A stretch of 64,000 nt of DNA from JANNAT01 sp031422555 (GCA_031422555.1 JANPLZ010000120.1:38893-102892); one strand, 5' to 3'; positions 8,216 through 17,044 are shown, numbered from the stretch's first letter. Made by a program: numbers and translations. Notes: generated by a model from the letters alone, not told the origin.

Positions 8216-9397
8216 TCAGCCTTCGATGAAATGTGGTTTGAACCTTGACAGGTCTTGGGTGATGCGGCTGGCGTCTTCGCGCAGGCCCATGCCGACACAA
8301 ACCTCGCCAACGATCCATGCACCAATCACCGGACGCATGCCGCCCATCACTGGCAAAGGCTGATAGGCTTGGATGATTTTAGGGTGATGATCGTAGGTGG
8401 TTTCCTTGGCGGCCTCGGTAATTACGCCGCTTTCGACGATGGCAACCGACGCGCCTTCGCGCGAAAAGATCGGCTTGATCACATGGCTTTGGGTCAGCAG
8501 CGCGGCAGCTTTGGCATTGGTTGCGGCATCATCCGCAAAATAGCTGGGCAGCAGGTTGGGATGGCCTTCAAACATTTGCCACAGCACCGGCAGCAAGGCT
8601 TTGTTCGACACCAGCGCTTTCCACGCCGGTTCAACAAACCGGCAGTTTGCGCCTGCGATGGCATCGGCGAACGGATCGCGCAGCAGGTCTTCCCAAGGGT
8701 AAAGTTTGAATAGCGCGCCGATAACGCGGTCTTCGCCATCGCTGAACTGGCCACGATCGGACAGGCCGATTTTTTCCAGATCGGTGTAATGGGCAAACAA
8801 CCCCGCCTCACGCGCGGCCCAAGCCAAGGTTTCGACGGTGGCGTAATCTTCGGGCGCATCGGTGATGGCGGCAAAATGCACATCGGTTTTGGCGGCAAAG
8901 ATCTCGGCAAAGCGGGCAACCAACGCTTCGTGGATACTGTTAAACTGGTCGGTTTGCGCCGACAACACCCGCGCCGCTTGTTGTTGTTCAAACCACAGCC
9001 ATTGAAACGACGCGCTTTCATACAAGGCGGTTGGTGTGTCGGCGTTGTATTCCAGCATTTTGGCAAGGCCGCTGCCATCATACGCCAAATCGAACCGGCC
9101 ATAAAGTTCAGGCTCGCGTGCGTGCCAACTGTTGGCAATCAAGTCCCAATGCGCGTCAGGGATGCCCATCCGCGCCATCAGCTGTTCCGACCCCACGATG
9201 TTTGCAACCGCCTCGCGGCACATTGCATGCAGGGCAGTGCAGGGGTCTTCGATATCCTCCTCGACCTGCTGCAGCGTAAAGGCATAGGCCGATGTTTCGT
9301 CCCAATAGGGTTCGCCGTACATATCGGCAAAGGTGAAGCCCAGCTTTGCGGCCTCGGTGCGCCAATCGGGGCGTTCGGGTAGGGGAATGCGTTTCAA
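8216..9397 (-). CDS. Glutathionylspermidine synthase-family (YgiC-type) protein
   Basis: 393 residues, near the 386 of E. coli YgiC. The ATP-grasp amide ligase fold of the C-terminal half of glutathionylspermidine synthase is indicated by DLAYDGSGLAKMLEYNADTPT near residue 110, LYPWEDLL, HVIKPIFSREGASV and the end motif GVCVGMGLRED-like. The start is set at a TTG (9397) preceded by GGAG with a 6-bp spacer; it gives the family length. An ATG nine codons upstream (9424) has no good ribosome-binding site. The substrate of YgiC proteins is not settled. Confidence 0.85.
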   Translation of the reverse strand: MKRIPLPERPDWRTEAAKLGFTFADMYGEPYWDETSAYAFTLQQVEEDIEDPCTALHAMCREAVANIVGSEQLMARMGIPDAHWDLIANSWHAREPELYGRFDLAYDGSGLAKMLEYNADTPTALYESASFQWLWFEQQQAARVLSAQTDQFNSIHEALVARFAEIFAAKTDVHFAAITDAPEDYATVETLAWAAREAGLFAHYTDLEKIGLSDRGQFSDGEDRVIGALFKLYPWEDLLRDPFADAIAGANCRFVEPAWKALVSNKALLPVLWQMFEGHPNLLPSYFADDAATNAKAAALLTQSHVIKPIFSREGASVAIVESGVITEAAKETTYDHHPKIIQAYQPLPVMGGMRPVIGAWIVGEVCVGMGLREDASRITQDLSRFKPHFIEG

Positions 9398-9559
9398 TTG
9401 GGACTCCGTTGCCTTGACTCTCATATCAGCGGGGCGTGGGCGGGGTTCAAGAGGGATAAGTGACGCGCGGCACCGCAAGGCCCGCCGAAACCTGCGACAC
9501 AAGGGGTTGAGCCGCCTTGGCCGCTGGCCTAGTCTGACCCCTTGCCGCAGGGGGATCAA

Positions 9560-10294
9560 ATGCCAAGCCAAAGAATCGCCGTTGTCACCGGGGCCGCAGG
9601 TGGAATGGGGCGGGCGATTGTTGCGCGCTTGATTGCCGATGATTTGCATGTGGTGGGGGTGGATATTGACGCAAGCGCGGTGCACGCCATGGCCGCCGAT
9701 CTGGACCATTTCACTACCGAAGCCGTTGATCTGACCGATCCGGCGGCGATTGCCGCCTTGTTTGATCGCCTGACTGCGTTGCATGGCGGCGTGGATGTGC
9801 TGGTGAACAACGCCGGCACTTGCTTTATGTCCGAGTTTCCAAACATCCCAGCCCCCGAATTTGACCGCCAGATGGCCGTTAACTTTGGCTCGGCGTTTCA
9901 CTGTTGCCAAGGCGCTGTCAAGGCGATGGCGGGGCGGGACGGGGTGCGCAAGATCGTCAATATCTCGTCAAATGGTGCGTATAATTTTGACGTGTTCGAC
10001 CCGCCGCATTACCGGGCGTCCAAGGCGGCGATGGACACGTTGACCAAAGATCTGGCGCGGCGCTATGCACGGGAAAAAATCGCGGTAAACTCGATTGCGC
10101 CCGCAATGACTGAAACGCCGTTGTTTGAGGTGTTGACAGCGGATGTGCTGGCGCGGGCAATCTCGGCGATGCCGCATGGCGCGGCGATGCAGCCTGCACA
10201 AATCGCCGATTGGGTGGGGTTTTTGGTGTCGGCTGCGGGGGATATCTGTTCGGGCAACGTCATCATCCTTAATCAGGGCCGCGATGTGCGCTGA
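9560..10294 (+). CDS. SDR-family NAD(P)-dependent oxidoreductase
   Basis: 244 residues, a classical short-chain dehydrogenase. The cofactor motif TGAAGGMG is at the N terminus, NNAG is near residue 83, the catalytic Ser lies in the NISSNGAYN segment and YRASK carries the catalytic Tyr and Lys. VDID after the second strand suggests NAD preference. AGGGGG lies 7 bp before the ATG, which favours it over a TTG at 9542. It is divergent from the YgiC-type gene. The substrate is unknown. Confidence 0.85.
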   Translation: MPSQRIAVVTGAAGGMGRAIVARLIADDLHVVGVDIDASAVHAMAADLDHFTTEAVDLTDPAAIAALFDRLTALHGGVDVLVNNAGTCFMSEFPNIPAPEFDRQMAVNFGSAFHCCQGAVKAMAGRDGVRKIVNISSNGAYNFDVFDPPHYRASKAAMDTLTKDLARRYAREKIAVNSIAPAMTETPLFEVLTADVLARAISAMPHGAAMQPAQIADWVGFLVSAAGDICSGNVIILNQGRDVR

Positions 10295-10305
10295 TGGTAA
10301 GGGCG

Positions 10306-10328
10306 AAAAATTTTGAGGTAAAATTTTT
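10306..10328 (+). terminator. AT-rich hairpin after the SDR gene
   Basis: Perfect 9-bp stem AAAAATTTT / AAAATTTTT with loop GAGGT, 11 bp after the SDR stop. It has the same architecture as the hairpin at 5116-5137, so this is a recurrent terminator-like element rather than a one-off. Confidence 0.6.
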
Positions 10329-10358
10329 GGCTGCGGTCCTGCGAAACCGGGCATTTCA

Positions 10359-11483
10359 GTGAAAGTCAAAATTCACAAGCTGTTTGAATATTTGCTGGAA
10401 ACAACCGAGGCCCAGCCGGAGTGTATCTTGGGCTTTTCGCTGTCAACGCCGCCAAAGCTGTCGGACTTTCTGGCCGAACTTGATCCCGATCTGCCGCTGG
10501 ACTGGAATGGCCGCAGCTTTCTTGGTCTGCCCGAATTACGGGGCCGGGTGGTTGCGCAGGCTGGGCTGGCGGGGTTGTGCAGCCCGGATGATGTGCTGAT
10601 CACTGCCGGGGCCGCCGAAGCCAATTATCTGGCGCTGCGGCAACTGCTGATGCCGGGTGATCAGATCGTGACGGAAAACCCGGGCTGGCCGCAAGCGGCG
10701 GTTTTGGCCCGGGCCATTGGGGCGGATATCCGGCTGGTGGCGCGACACGAAGCAAACAACTGGCGGCTTGATCCGGCCGATCTGGCCGCCGTGGTGACGC
10801 CAAAGACCAAACTGATTTTCCTCTCCAACCCCAACAATCCCACCGGGGCGTTGATGTCGGACGCTGATCTGCGCGCCGTTGTCGATGTTGCAGGCCGGGT
10901 CGGCGCGTGGCTGCTGGTGGATGAGGTTTACGCAGGGCTTGAATGGGACGGCGCGCGCCCACCGTCGGTGGCGGGCCTATACGGGCGGGGCATTACCACC
11001 GGGTCGGTTTCAAAGGCGCTGGGCCTGCAAGGTCTGCGCACGGGGTGGATGATTTGCCCAGATGCTGGCCTGATCCGCGATTCGGTGATCTTGCGCGAAA
11101 ATGCGTCCGAGATCATGAATATTCTAGGCGAACATATCGCCGAAATCGCCTTGCGGCCAGATCGCCTGAGCGCCGGACTTGATCGCGCCCGCGCCGAGGC
11201 AAGTGTCAGTCTTGCCCAGCTTGACCGCTTTATCGCAAGTCAGCCCCAGCTAAGCTGGGTCAAGCCCCAAGCGGGCCTGATCGGGTTGGCCCGGCTGAAT
11301 GGTATCGCTGCCGAACCCTTGGCGCGGCGGTTGTTGATGCACCCTTACCGAACCTTCGTGCTGCCCGGCACGGCCTATGACCACCCGGATCACATCCGGT
11401 TGGGGGTAGGCGGCGGCGCTGCGGTGCAACTGGACAAGGGTCTGGCGCGCCTAGCCCAATGCCTTGCGGATTGGCCGCGGTAA
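10359..11483 (+). CDS. PLP-dependent class I/II aminotransferase
   Basis: 374 residues, starting at a GTG. Fold-type I signatures are present: SNPNNPTGA, LVDEVYAGLEW (Asp that contacts the pyridine nitrogen), SVSKALGLQGLRTGWM with the Schiff-base Lys, and a C-terminal substrate-carboxylate Arg in HIRLGVGG. Overall it resembles the branch that includes MalY-like lyases and capreomycidine-synthase-like enzymes. The donor and acceptor cannot be inferred. The next gene on the same strand encodes a cupin, so the two may act on one small molecule. Confidence 0.85.
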   Translation: MKVKIHKLFEYLLETTEAQPECILGFSLSTPPKLSDFLAELDPDLPLDWNGRSFLGLPELRGRVVAQAGLAGLCSPDDVLITAGAAEANYLALRQLLMPGDQIVTENPGWPQAAVLARAIGADIRLVARHEANNWRLDPADLAAVVTPKTKLIFLSNPNNPTGALMSDADLRAVVDVAGRVGAWLLVDEVYAGLEWDGARPPSVAGLYGRGITTGSVSKALGLQGLRTGWMICPDAGLIRDSVILRENASEIMNILGEHIAEIALRPDRLSAGLDRARAEASVSLAQLDRFIASQPQLSWVKPQAGLIGLARLNGIAAEPLARRLLMHPYRTFVLPGTAYDHPDHIRLGVGGGAAVQLDKGLARLAQCLADWPR

Positions 11484-11572
11484 GTCGCAGGCGCACCGGC
11501 GCTGTCGCGAATGGGTTCGACAGTGCGGCCGGGCTGGCGCACAACTGGGGCAACAGCGCAAAGGAGATTTTG

Positions 11573-11926
11573 ATGCAAACCGTGATCAAACTGGCCGCCA
11601 CCCAGGGCCTGCAACCCTCAACCGCCGATCTGGATGGGTGGGTTGTCACCGCAGGCACGCCGTCGATGAAAACCTGGGCGCTGCACACCTCGGCGGCGGG
11701 GGATATGGTGTCTGGCATCTGGGAATGCACCGTCGGCAGTTATCATGCGACCTATACCGCCTATGAATATGTCGTGCTGATCGCGGGCCGCATCACAATT
11801 ACCCCCGATGGTGGCAGCCCGGTAACGGTGGTGGCGGGCGATGCCTTTGTGGTCGAGCCTACATTCAAAGGCACGTGGAAAATCGAAGAAAATGTGCGCA
11901 AACACTTTGATTTCCGGATCAAATAG
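11573..11926 (+). CDS. Cupin-domain protein (EutQ-like/DUF861)
   Basis: 117 residues, started at the ATG preceded by AAGGAG; an in-frame upstream extension has no site. The pattern VSGIWECTVGSYHATYTAYEYVVLIAGRITITPDGG and GDAFVVEPTFKGTWKIEE matches the small DUF861 cupins, in which Glu/Trp-rich strands form one jelly-roll barrel. Metal-binding His/Glu are only partly recognisable. It lies 89 bp after the aminotransferase and is probably co-transcribed. Confidence 0.8.
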   Translation: MQTVIKLAATQGLQPSTADLDGWVVTAGTPSMKTWALHTSAAGDMVSGIWECTVGSYHATYTAYEYVVLIAGRITITPDGGSPVTVVAGDAFVVEPTFKGTWKIEENVRKHFDFRIK

Positions 11927-12100
11927 GTCTGGAAAGGTGGGCGCGTTCCGGCCCTGCCGCGGCCCTAAACTTTTCGCTAATCGCTGATTGCTATGCCATA
12001 GCAGTGGCGCGATTTTGCTTAGCATCGCGTTGCCCCCCATGTTCCCTTTATTCGCCAGTCAGGTCGCTGTGGCCCGACTGGTCCCCTGAAAGGACATGAT

Positions 12101-12568
12101 ATGCTGCCAGCATTCAAACGCACTGCCCTTGCCGCTGTGACCGCTTTTGCGGTTGCGGCAACCCCTGTTGCCCCCGCCTATGCCTGGGGCGAAAATGAGC
12201 AGAACTTTGTCAGTGGCATCGCCGCCACCTTGTTGGTGCAAGGTCTGATCCGCGAAGCCAAGCGCAACCAGCGCTACCAGCCGGTCTATGCCGATCCGCA
12301 ACCGCAGCCGGTTTATGAGGCCCCGCGTGCGCACACCAGCATTTATCGCACCGCCGCGGCGCAAGCGTTCAACAGCTATTCCACCCGCGAGCGCCGCCAG
12401 ATCCAAAAGCGTTTGTCGGCTTATGGGTATTATCGCGGTGGCATTGACGGATCCTTTGGCCCGGGCACCTATTCCGCCGTGACCGCCTATGCTCAGGATC
12501 AGGGGCAGGGCCGTGATTTGCGCACCGCCGCCGGGGCGTTTGGGGTTTATGACGGCTTGATCTACTGA
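12101..12568 (+). CDS. Secreted peptidoglycan-binding-domain protein
   Basis: 155 residues. A Sec signal peptide (hydrophobic AAVTAFAVAATPVAPAYA, cleavage near AYA-WG) is followed by a Pro/Tyr-rich spacer and a C-terminal PGBD_1-like motif, RRQIQKRLSAYGYYRGGIDGSFGPGT. Such domains bind the cell wall. It is monocistronic, with its own terminator directly downstream. No catalytic domain is present. Confidence 0.8.
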   Translation: MLPAFKRTALAAVTAFAVAATPVAPAYAWGENEQNFVSGIAATLLVQGLIREAKRNQRYQPVYADPQPQPVYEAPRAHTSIYRTAAAQAFNSYSTRERRQIQKRLSAYGYYRGGIDGSFGPGTYSAVTAYAQDQGQGRDLRTAAGAFGVYDGLIY

Positions 12569-12590
12569 TCATCGCCCCATTGATGGCCTT

Positions 12591-12626
12591 GCGCGCGCCA
12601 ATCATCTTGGCGCGCGCGATTTATTT
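12591..12626 (+). terminator. Strong terminator hairpin
   Basis: An 11-bp perfect stem GCGCGCGCCAA / TTGGCGCGCGC, loop TCATC, then GATTTATTT. It separates the peptidoglycan-binding protein gene from the sigma-factor operon. Confidence 0.85.
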
Positions 12627-12673
12627 CCATCCGCACCAAGGATTGCCTCAGCGCTTGCGTCTGACCTACTGTC

Positions 12674-13216
12674 ATGCTGATGGAAACGCCCGATGAGACC
12701 TTGGCCACGGCCGCCGCTGGCGGTGATCGTGCTGCATTTGCAGTGCTGGTGCAGCGCCATTACAGCCGCATTTACGGGCTGGCCTACCGGCTGACTGGCG
12801 CGCGTGCCGAGGCGCAGGATATGGCGCAAGATATTTGCGCCGCTTTGCCCGCCAAGCTGCGCAACTGGCGGGGTGAAGCGCGGTTTACCACTTGGCTTTA
12901 CCGTGTTGTCATCAACGCCGCCCATGACATGCGCCGCCGTCAAGCCACCCGCGCGCGTGCCGCTGCAGGCTGGGGTGACTGGGAACGTGCCCGCCAAGAT
13001 GAGATAGCCGTGCAGGCCGAAGCCGCCGATTGGTTGACCACAGCCATGGCGCGCTTGTCGCCTGAACTGCGTGACACCGTCGCCTTGGTTCTGGGCGAAG
13101 AAATGACCCAAGCCGAGGCGGGGCTGGTATTGGGTCTGTCGGAAGGCACCATCGCGTGGCGGATGTCCGAAGTGAAAAAACGCCTGCGCGCCATGGCAGC
13201 CAAGGAGGCCGTGTGA
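12674..13216 (+). CDS. ECF-type RNA polymerase sigma factor
   Basis: 180 residues. Region 2 reads FAVLVQRHYSRIYGLAYRLTG through EAQDMAQDICAAL and WLYRVVINAAHD, the promoter -10 recognition part of group 4 sigma factors. Region 4 reads LSPELRDTVALVLGEEMTQAEAG and LGLSEGTIAWRMSEVKKRLR, the -35 recognising HTH. Alternative starts are 12674 and 12680; neither has a good ribosome-binding site. Its TGA overlaps the ATG of the vWA gene (TGATG) and AAGGAGG sits inside its last codons, the arrangement usual for a sigma factor and its regulator. Confidence 0.92.
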   Translation: MLMETPDETLATAAAGGDRAAFAVLVQRHYSRIYGLAYRLTGARAEAQDMAQDICAALPAKLRNWRGEARFTTWLYRVVINAAHDMRRRQATRARAAAGWGDWERARQDEIAVQAEAADWLTTAMARLSPELRDTVALVLGEEMTQAEAGLVLGLSEGTIAWRMSEVKKRLRAMAAKEAV

Positions 13217-15414
13217 TGACCGATAAATCTGATCCGCTGGATGCCCTGCGCGCCGCATTGCGCGCCGTCCCCGCACCCGACGCCGACGCCAAAACCGCCG
13301 CGATGCGCCTTGCGATGGAAAATTATGATCGTCTCCAAGGATCGACTGACCCGCTGCGTCCCAATGATGACCGCCCTGTGAAGGCGGGTTTCATCGCGGG
13401 AGTGCTTGCCATGCTGAAGACCCTTACAACCAAACCATTGCTGGCGGCGTCGACGTCTGTGGCGGCGCTATGCTTTGGCATTTTTGTGGTATTGCCGCTG
13501 ACCAACAGCGGCCCTTTGTCTGACGCAACCTTGCCCGATGTTCAGACAAAAGCCCCGGGCCAGATCACGTCTGTGCCTTTGGCCGAGACCAAACCCGATG
13601 TCGCAGCCGCGGATCAGCCGGTTGTGGCCGGGCAGATCGCTCCGCCGCCCGCCCCTTTGGCGCAAGACGCCCCGGCACAGATCGCCCAAGACCCGGTGGC
13701 GCTGCCAAAAGTGAAGCCGATTGCTGAAATGCTGCCCCAAGGTGGATCAGCCGCCAAAGCGGAAGCCAAACGTGCCAAGGACGCCGCGGCGAACCCAACT
13801 GCGACTGGCCAACTGGCCGCAGTTGAAGAAGGTGCCGCCGATGATCAGGGTCAGGCCCTGCAAGCCCAACCTTCGGCCCCAATGGCAGACAACGGCGCAT
13901 TGGGTCCTACAAAACACCAAGCCCGCAGAACCATTGTTGATACGGAATCCGCCGCAGACATGATGGCTTATCTGCCTGCACCCGCTGATATGGTCGCCAC
14001 CCCGCCTGAAAATACCGAAAATTTTGCCAACGCGCCGATAAATTCGGTTAAAGTCACCGCCGAACAACCGGTTTCAACCTTTTCCATCGACGTTGATACC
14101 GCGTCTTATACCGTGGTGCGATCTTCGCTGAACGCGGGCTTTCTGCCTGATCCGGCATCGGTGCGGGTCGAGGAAATGGTAAATTACTTCCCCTACGCCT
14201 ATGAAGCCCCCGCAGGTGATCAGGCGTTTCAGACGTCGATCACCGTGATGCAAACGCCGTGGAACCCCGGCACGCGGCTGGTGCATATCGGTATTCAAGG
14301 TGAAATGCCCGCAATCGCGACCCGCCCGCCGCTTAATCTGGTGTTCTTGATCGACACGTCAGGGTCGATGGACGAGCCGAACAAGCTGCCGCTTTTGAAA
14401 CAGTCCTTGGCGCTGATGCTGACCCAGTTGCAGCCAACCGATCAGGTGGCCATTGTGGCCTATGCGGGTTCTGCGGGGCAGGTATTGGCCCCGACTTTGG
14501 CGACGGACCGGGTGGCAATCCTGCAAGCACTGAATAATCTGGCGGCGGGTGGATCAACTGCCGGGGCCGAAGGGTTGCAACTGGCCTATCAAGTGGCTGT
14601 AACAATGGCACAGGACGGCGAGGTTTCGCGGGTGGTTCTGGCCACGGACGGCGATTTCAACGTTGGTATCGACGACCCCGAAGCATTGAAAACCTATATT
14701 GCCGAAAGGCGCACATCTGGCACGTATCTGTCGGTCCTTGGCTTTGGGCGCGGCAATCTGGATGATGCGACGATGCAGGCGCTGGCACAGAACGGCAACG
14801 GGCAGGCGGCCTATATCGATACCCTTGGCGAGGCGCGCAAAGTGCTGGTGGATCAGTTGACCGGGGCGCTTTATCCTATCGCCGACAACGTTAAAATTCA
14901 GGTCGAATGGAACCCGGCCGTTGTCGCCGAATACCGCCTGATCGGCTATGAAACCCGCGCGCTGAACCGCGAGGATTTTAACAACGACGCCGTTGATGCG
15001 GGTGATATCGGGGCAGGCACATCGGTGACCGCGATTTACGAGGTAACCGCACCGGGCAGCCCGGCGCTGTTGAATGATCCGTTGCGGTACGAAACGTCGG
15101 TCGCGCCGTCAGACGCGGTGGCCGGGGCAGAGCTGGGCTTTTTGCGTCTGCGCTCGGTCGCGCCGGGGGCCAGCGTCAGCACGTTGCAAGAAACGCCCAT
15201 TCTCGCCGGTGCTGCCGCGCCATCGGATGACGTCCGCTTTGCGGTGGCGATTGCGGGCTTTGGTCAACTGCTGTCGGGCGCCAAATATCTGGGCGATTGG
15301 GGCTGGGACCAAGCCATTGAACAGGCCTTGGCGGCACGCGGCACCGATGATTTCGGCTATCGGATCGAGGCGGTAAATCTGATGCGTCTTGCGAAAACCT
15401 TGTCGGCGCAGTGA
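13216..15414 (+). CDS. Membrane-anchored von Willebrand factor A protein (YfbK-like), possible anti-sigma
   Basis: 732 residues. A cytoplasmic N terminus (about residues 1-55, starting MTDKSDPLDALRAAL) precedes one transmembrane helix (about 75-95). A long Ala/Pro linker follows, then YfbK-type N-terminal region motifs (VSTFSIDVDTASYTVVRSSL, VRVEEMVNYFPY), then a vWA domain with an intact MIDAS (FLIDTSGSMDE near residue 379, ATDGDFNVG later) and a C-terminal DUF3520-like part. Translational coupling to the sigma factor and this topology suggest that the N-terminal tail holds the sigma factor and the periplasmic vWA part senses a ligand. That role is inference. Confidence 0.85.
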   Translation: MTDKSDPLDALRAALRAVPAPDADAKTAAMRLAMENYDRLQGSTDPLRPNDDRPVKAGFIAGVLAMLKTLTTKPLLAASTSVAALCFGIFVVLPLTNSGPLSDATLPDVQTKAPGQITSVPLAETKPDVAAADQPVVAGQIAPPPAPLAQDAPAQIAQDPVALPKVKPIAEMLPQGGSAAKAEAKRAKDAAANPTATGQLAAVEEGAADDQGQALQAQPSAPMADNGALGPTKHQARRTIVDTESAADMMAYLPAPADMVATPPENTENFANAPINSVKVTAEQPVSTFSIDVDTASYTVVRSSLNAGFLPDPASVRVEEMVNYFPYAYEAPAGDQAFQTSITVMQTPWNPGTRLVHIGIQGEMPAIATRPPLNLVFLIDTSGSMDEPNKLPLLKQSLALMLTQLQPTDQVAIVAYAGSAGQVLAPTLATDRVAILQALNNLAAGGSTAGAEGLQLAYQVAVTMAQDGEVSRVVLATDGDFNVGIDDPEALKTYIAERRTSGTYLSVLGFGRGNLDDATMQALAQNGNGQAAYIDTLGEARKVLVDQLTGALYPIADNVKIQVEWNPAVVAEYRLIGYETRALNREDFNNDAVDAGDIGAGTSVTAIYEVTAPGSPALLNDPLRYETSVAPSDAVAGAELGFLRLRSVAPGASVSTLQETPILAGAAAPSDDVRFAVAIAGFGQLLSGAKYLGDWGWDQAIEQALAARGTDDFGYRIEAVNLMRLAKTLSAQ

Positions 15415-15490
15415 CTCGCGTGGCTTTGATACACCGCCGCCGATTTGACTGAAATTTGGTTCATCTTGGTGCCAAGACCTTATGGGCGTC

Positions 15491-15514
15491 CCCGGGGGGT
15501 GTGATCCCCCCGGG
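15491..15514. repeat. GC hairpin in intergenic spacer
   Basis: A perfect 9-bp dyad, CCCGGGGGG / CCCCCCGGG, with a TGTGAT loop, followed by GCCGCCGGGG. It resembles the hairpin part of the dispersed repeats described elsewhere but lacks their ATATTTTTGAACAG tail. Confidence 0.5.
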
Positions 15515-15547
15515 CCGCCGGGGCCGATCCCTCTGATGACATGCAAA

Positions 15548-15584
15548 AAAACCGGCGCGCGGGGCAAGCCTGCGCGCCGGTTTT
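15548..15584. terminator. Bidirectional terminator between vWA gene and hsp20
   Basis: A 13-bp perfect stem AAAACCGGCGCGC / GCGCGCCGGTTTT with an 11-base loop. Symmetric A and T tracts allow it to end transcription from both convergent genes. Confidence 0.85.
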
Positions 15585-15598
15585 CGCATGGTCGCAAG

Positions 15599-16078
15599 TC
15601 AGGCCAGAACGGTTTCCACGGCCTTTGCATCCACGGCCTTGGCCTCGACATCCGCTGCACGACCAATCTCGATGCGGCGGGGTTTCAATGCCTCGGGCGT
15701 CTCGCGGATCAGGTCAATGTGCAACATGCCATGGGCATGATCCGCGCCGGTCACCCGCACATGATCGGCCAAGGCAAAGCGGCGTTCAAAGGCGCGGGTC
15801 GCAATGCCGCGGTGCAAAAAGGTCTTGGCACCTTCCTCCGGGGCTTTGCGCGCGGTGACGTGCAAGGCGGCGTCCTTCACTTCGACCGTCAACTCATCCG
15901 GGCTGAAACCGGCGACGGCCACCGAAATGCGGTACGCATCGGGACCGGTCTTTTCGATATTGTAGGGTGGATAGGTTGGCTGGGCCACATCTGCCGTAAG
16001 CGCACGATCCATCAGATCGGCGATCCGGTCAAAACCAACGGTGGCACGGTAAAGCGGGGTAAAATCAAAGCTGCGCAT
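15599..16078 (-). CDS. Small heat-shock protein, Hsp20/IbpA type
   Basis: 159 residues, started at the ATG with AGAGG just upstream; the open frame extends further but without support. MRSFDFTPLYRATVGFDRIADLMDRAL is the usual N-terminal arm of alphaproteobacterial IbpA-like proteins. The alpha-crystallin domain follows (YRISVAVAGFSPDELTVEV, FLHRGIATRAFERRFALADHV), and the C-terminal IxI-like anchor is PRRIEIG. It acts as an ATP-independent holdase in the cytoplasm under heat stress. The C-terminal tail has a DAKAVE repeat. Confidence 0.93.
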   Translation of the reverse strand: MRSFDFTPLYRATVGFDRIADLMDRALTADVAQPTYPPYNIEKTGPDAYRISVAVAGFSPDELTVEVKDAALHVTARKAPEEGAKTFLHRGIATRAFERRFALADHVRVTGADHAHGMLHIDLIRETPEALKPRRIEIGRAADVEAKAVDAKAVETVLA

Positions 16079-16220
16079 GGCATCCTCTTTCAAGCGATGA
16101 TGGGGCCTTCCCGAACGGGACAGGCGGGTGATTGCCCCGGAACCCTGCTGCGGCATTCCGGTGCAGACGGTAATTGGGAATGAAAATCGCTGGTTTCAAG
16201 ACCCTGTCTGGCGCGCTGGT

Positions 16221-16240
16221 AAACCGCCGTTTGGCGGCTA
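16221..16240 (-). terminator. Short hairpin overlapping the protease stop codon
   Basis: Reading leftward, CCGCC - AAAC - GGCGG followed by TTT begins immediately after the TAG of the protease gene. It is short but well placed. Confidence 0.5.
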
Positions 16241-17044
16241 TGGCCTGACGAACTTGGCCCCGCCGGCGGTGCTGCCAGACAAGATCCGCACAGTCCCGCC
16301 GCGCAGGGATGTTACCCGCTCACCCTTTGACATTTCGGCGCGCAATGTGGCCAGTGGTCCCTCCAGGGCTGTGCCCAAAGCAACCTTTTCGCCTTCAACA
16401 TCGGCTTTGGCGGATACCACCGAAACGATACGCGCCACGCCATCCTGAATGGTGAAAATCGGCGCGCCCGAAGATCCGAAATCAACATCGCATGACAGCA
16501 CCAACACTTCGGGCGATTGATCAAGAACGTTGCAAACCTGTTGCAACGACGGTGCTTCGGAACGGTCTTGCGCATAAGACACCACCGCCACTTCGTCACC
16601 GCGCGCGGGGCGATTGGCGGTTTCAAACGGCTTTATCGACGGCAAACGGATCGGTTGATCCAACTGCAACAGCGCCAGATCAAAGGCGACGCGGTCAAGG
16701 CTGTCAACGCCCGCATAGATATAGTCAGGATGCGCGACCGCCCGCACCACCCCGCGATAGGCTTCGGCGCGTCCATTGCGCCAACCGGCCAGAAATTCGA
16801 TCTCGGCATCGTCCATCCGCGCGCCCGTGGATTTGTCATACAGACAATGCGCCGCTGTCAGCACCAGTTGCGGATCAATCAATGTGCCCGTGCAAAACCC
16901 TTGGGTGCCCAGATCAAGCCGCCCCACCGCATTCCACCCCTTGCCAGCATCGCCGGTTTGCAGGCTTTGCAACCGGGATTCTTCGGCGGTGGCGGAAAAG
17001 GGTCCGGTTAGGGTCAGCAGCATCAAGATCAGGGCAAAGCGCAT
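16238..17044 (-). CDS. Secreted trypsin-like serine protease
   Basis: 268 residues. A signal peptide (MRFALILMLLTLTGPFSATA) is followed by a chymotrypsin-fold domain. The catalytic triad is visible: His in LVLTAAHCLYD, Asp in FDLALLQLD and Ser in DVDFGSSGAPIF. Cys pairs around the His (TGTLIDP...AAHC) and before the Ser match the family. The oxyanion segment is GSSGAP instead of the usual GDSGGP, as in the V8/glutamyl-endopeptidase-like bacterial branch. It is exported to the periplasm or outside. Confidence 0.88.
   Translation of the reverse strand: MRFALILMLLTLTGPFSATAEESRLQSLQTGDAGKGWNAVGRLDLGTQGFCTGTLIDPQLVLTAAHCLYDKSTGARMDDAEIEFLAGWRNGRAEAYRGVVRAVAHPDYIYAGVDSLDRVAFDLALLQLDQPIRLPSIKPFETANRPARGDEVAVVSYAQDRSEAPSLQQVCNVLDQSPEVLVLSCDVDFGSSGAPIFTIQDGVARIVSVVSAKADVEGEKVALGTALEGPLATLRAEMSKGERVTSLRGGTVRILSGSTAGGAKFVRP

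Noticed and set aside
8216..9910. A 564-codon version of the YgiC-type protein with a long N-terminal extension
   Set aside because: The extension is antisense to the SDR gene and would far exceed the family length; starts at 9397 or 9424 fit.
12055..12081. CCAGTC...GACTGG dyad before the peptidoglycan-binding protein gene
   Set aside because: Only six-base arms with a long loop and no recurrence; not enough to claim an operator.
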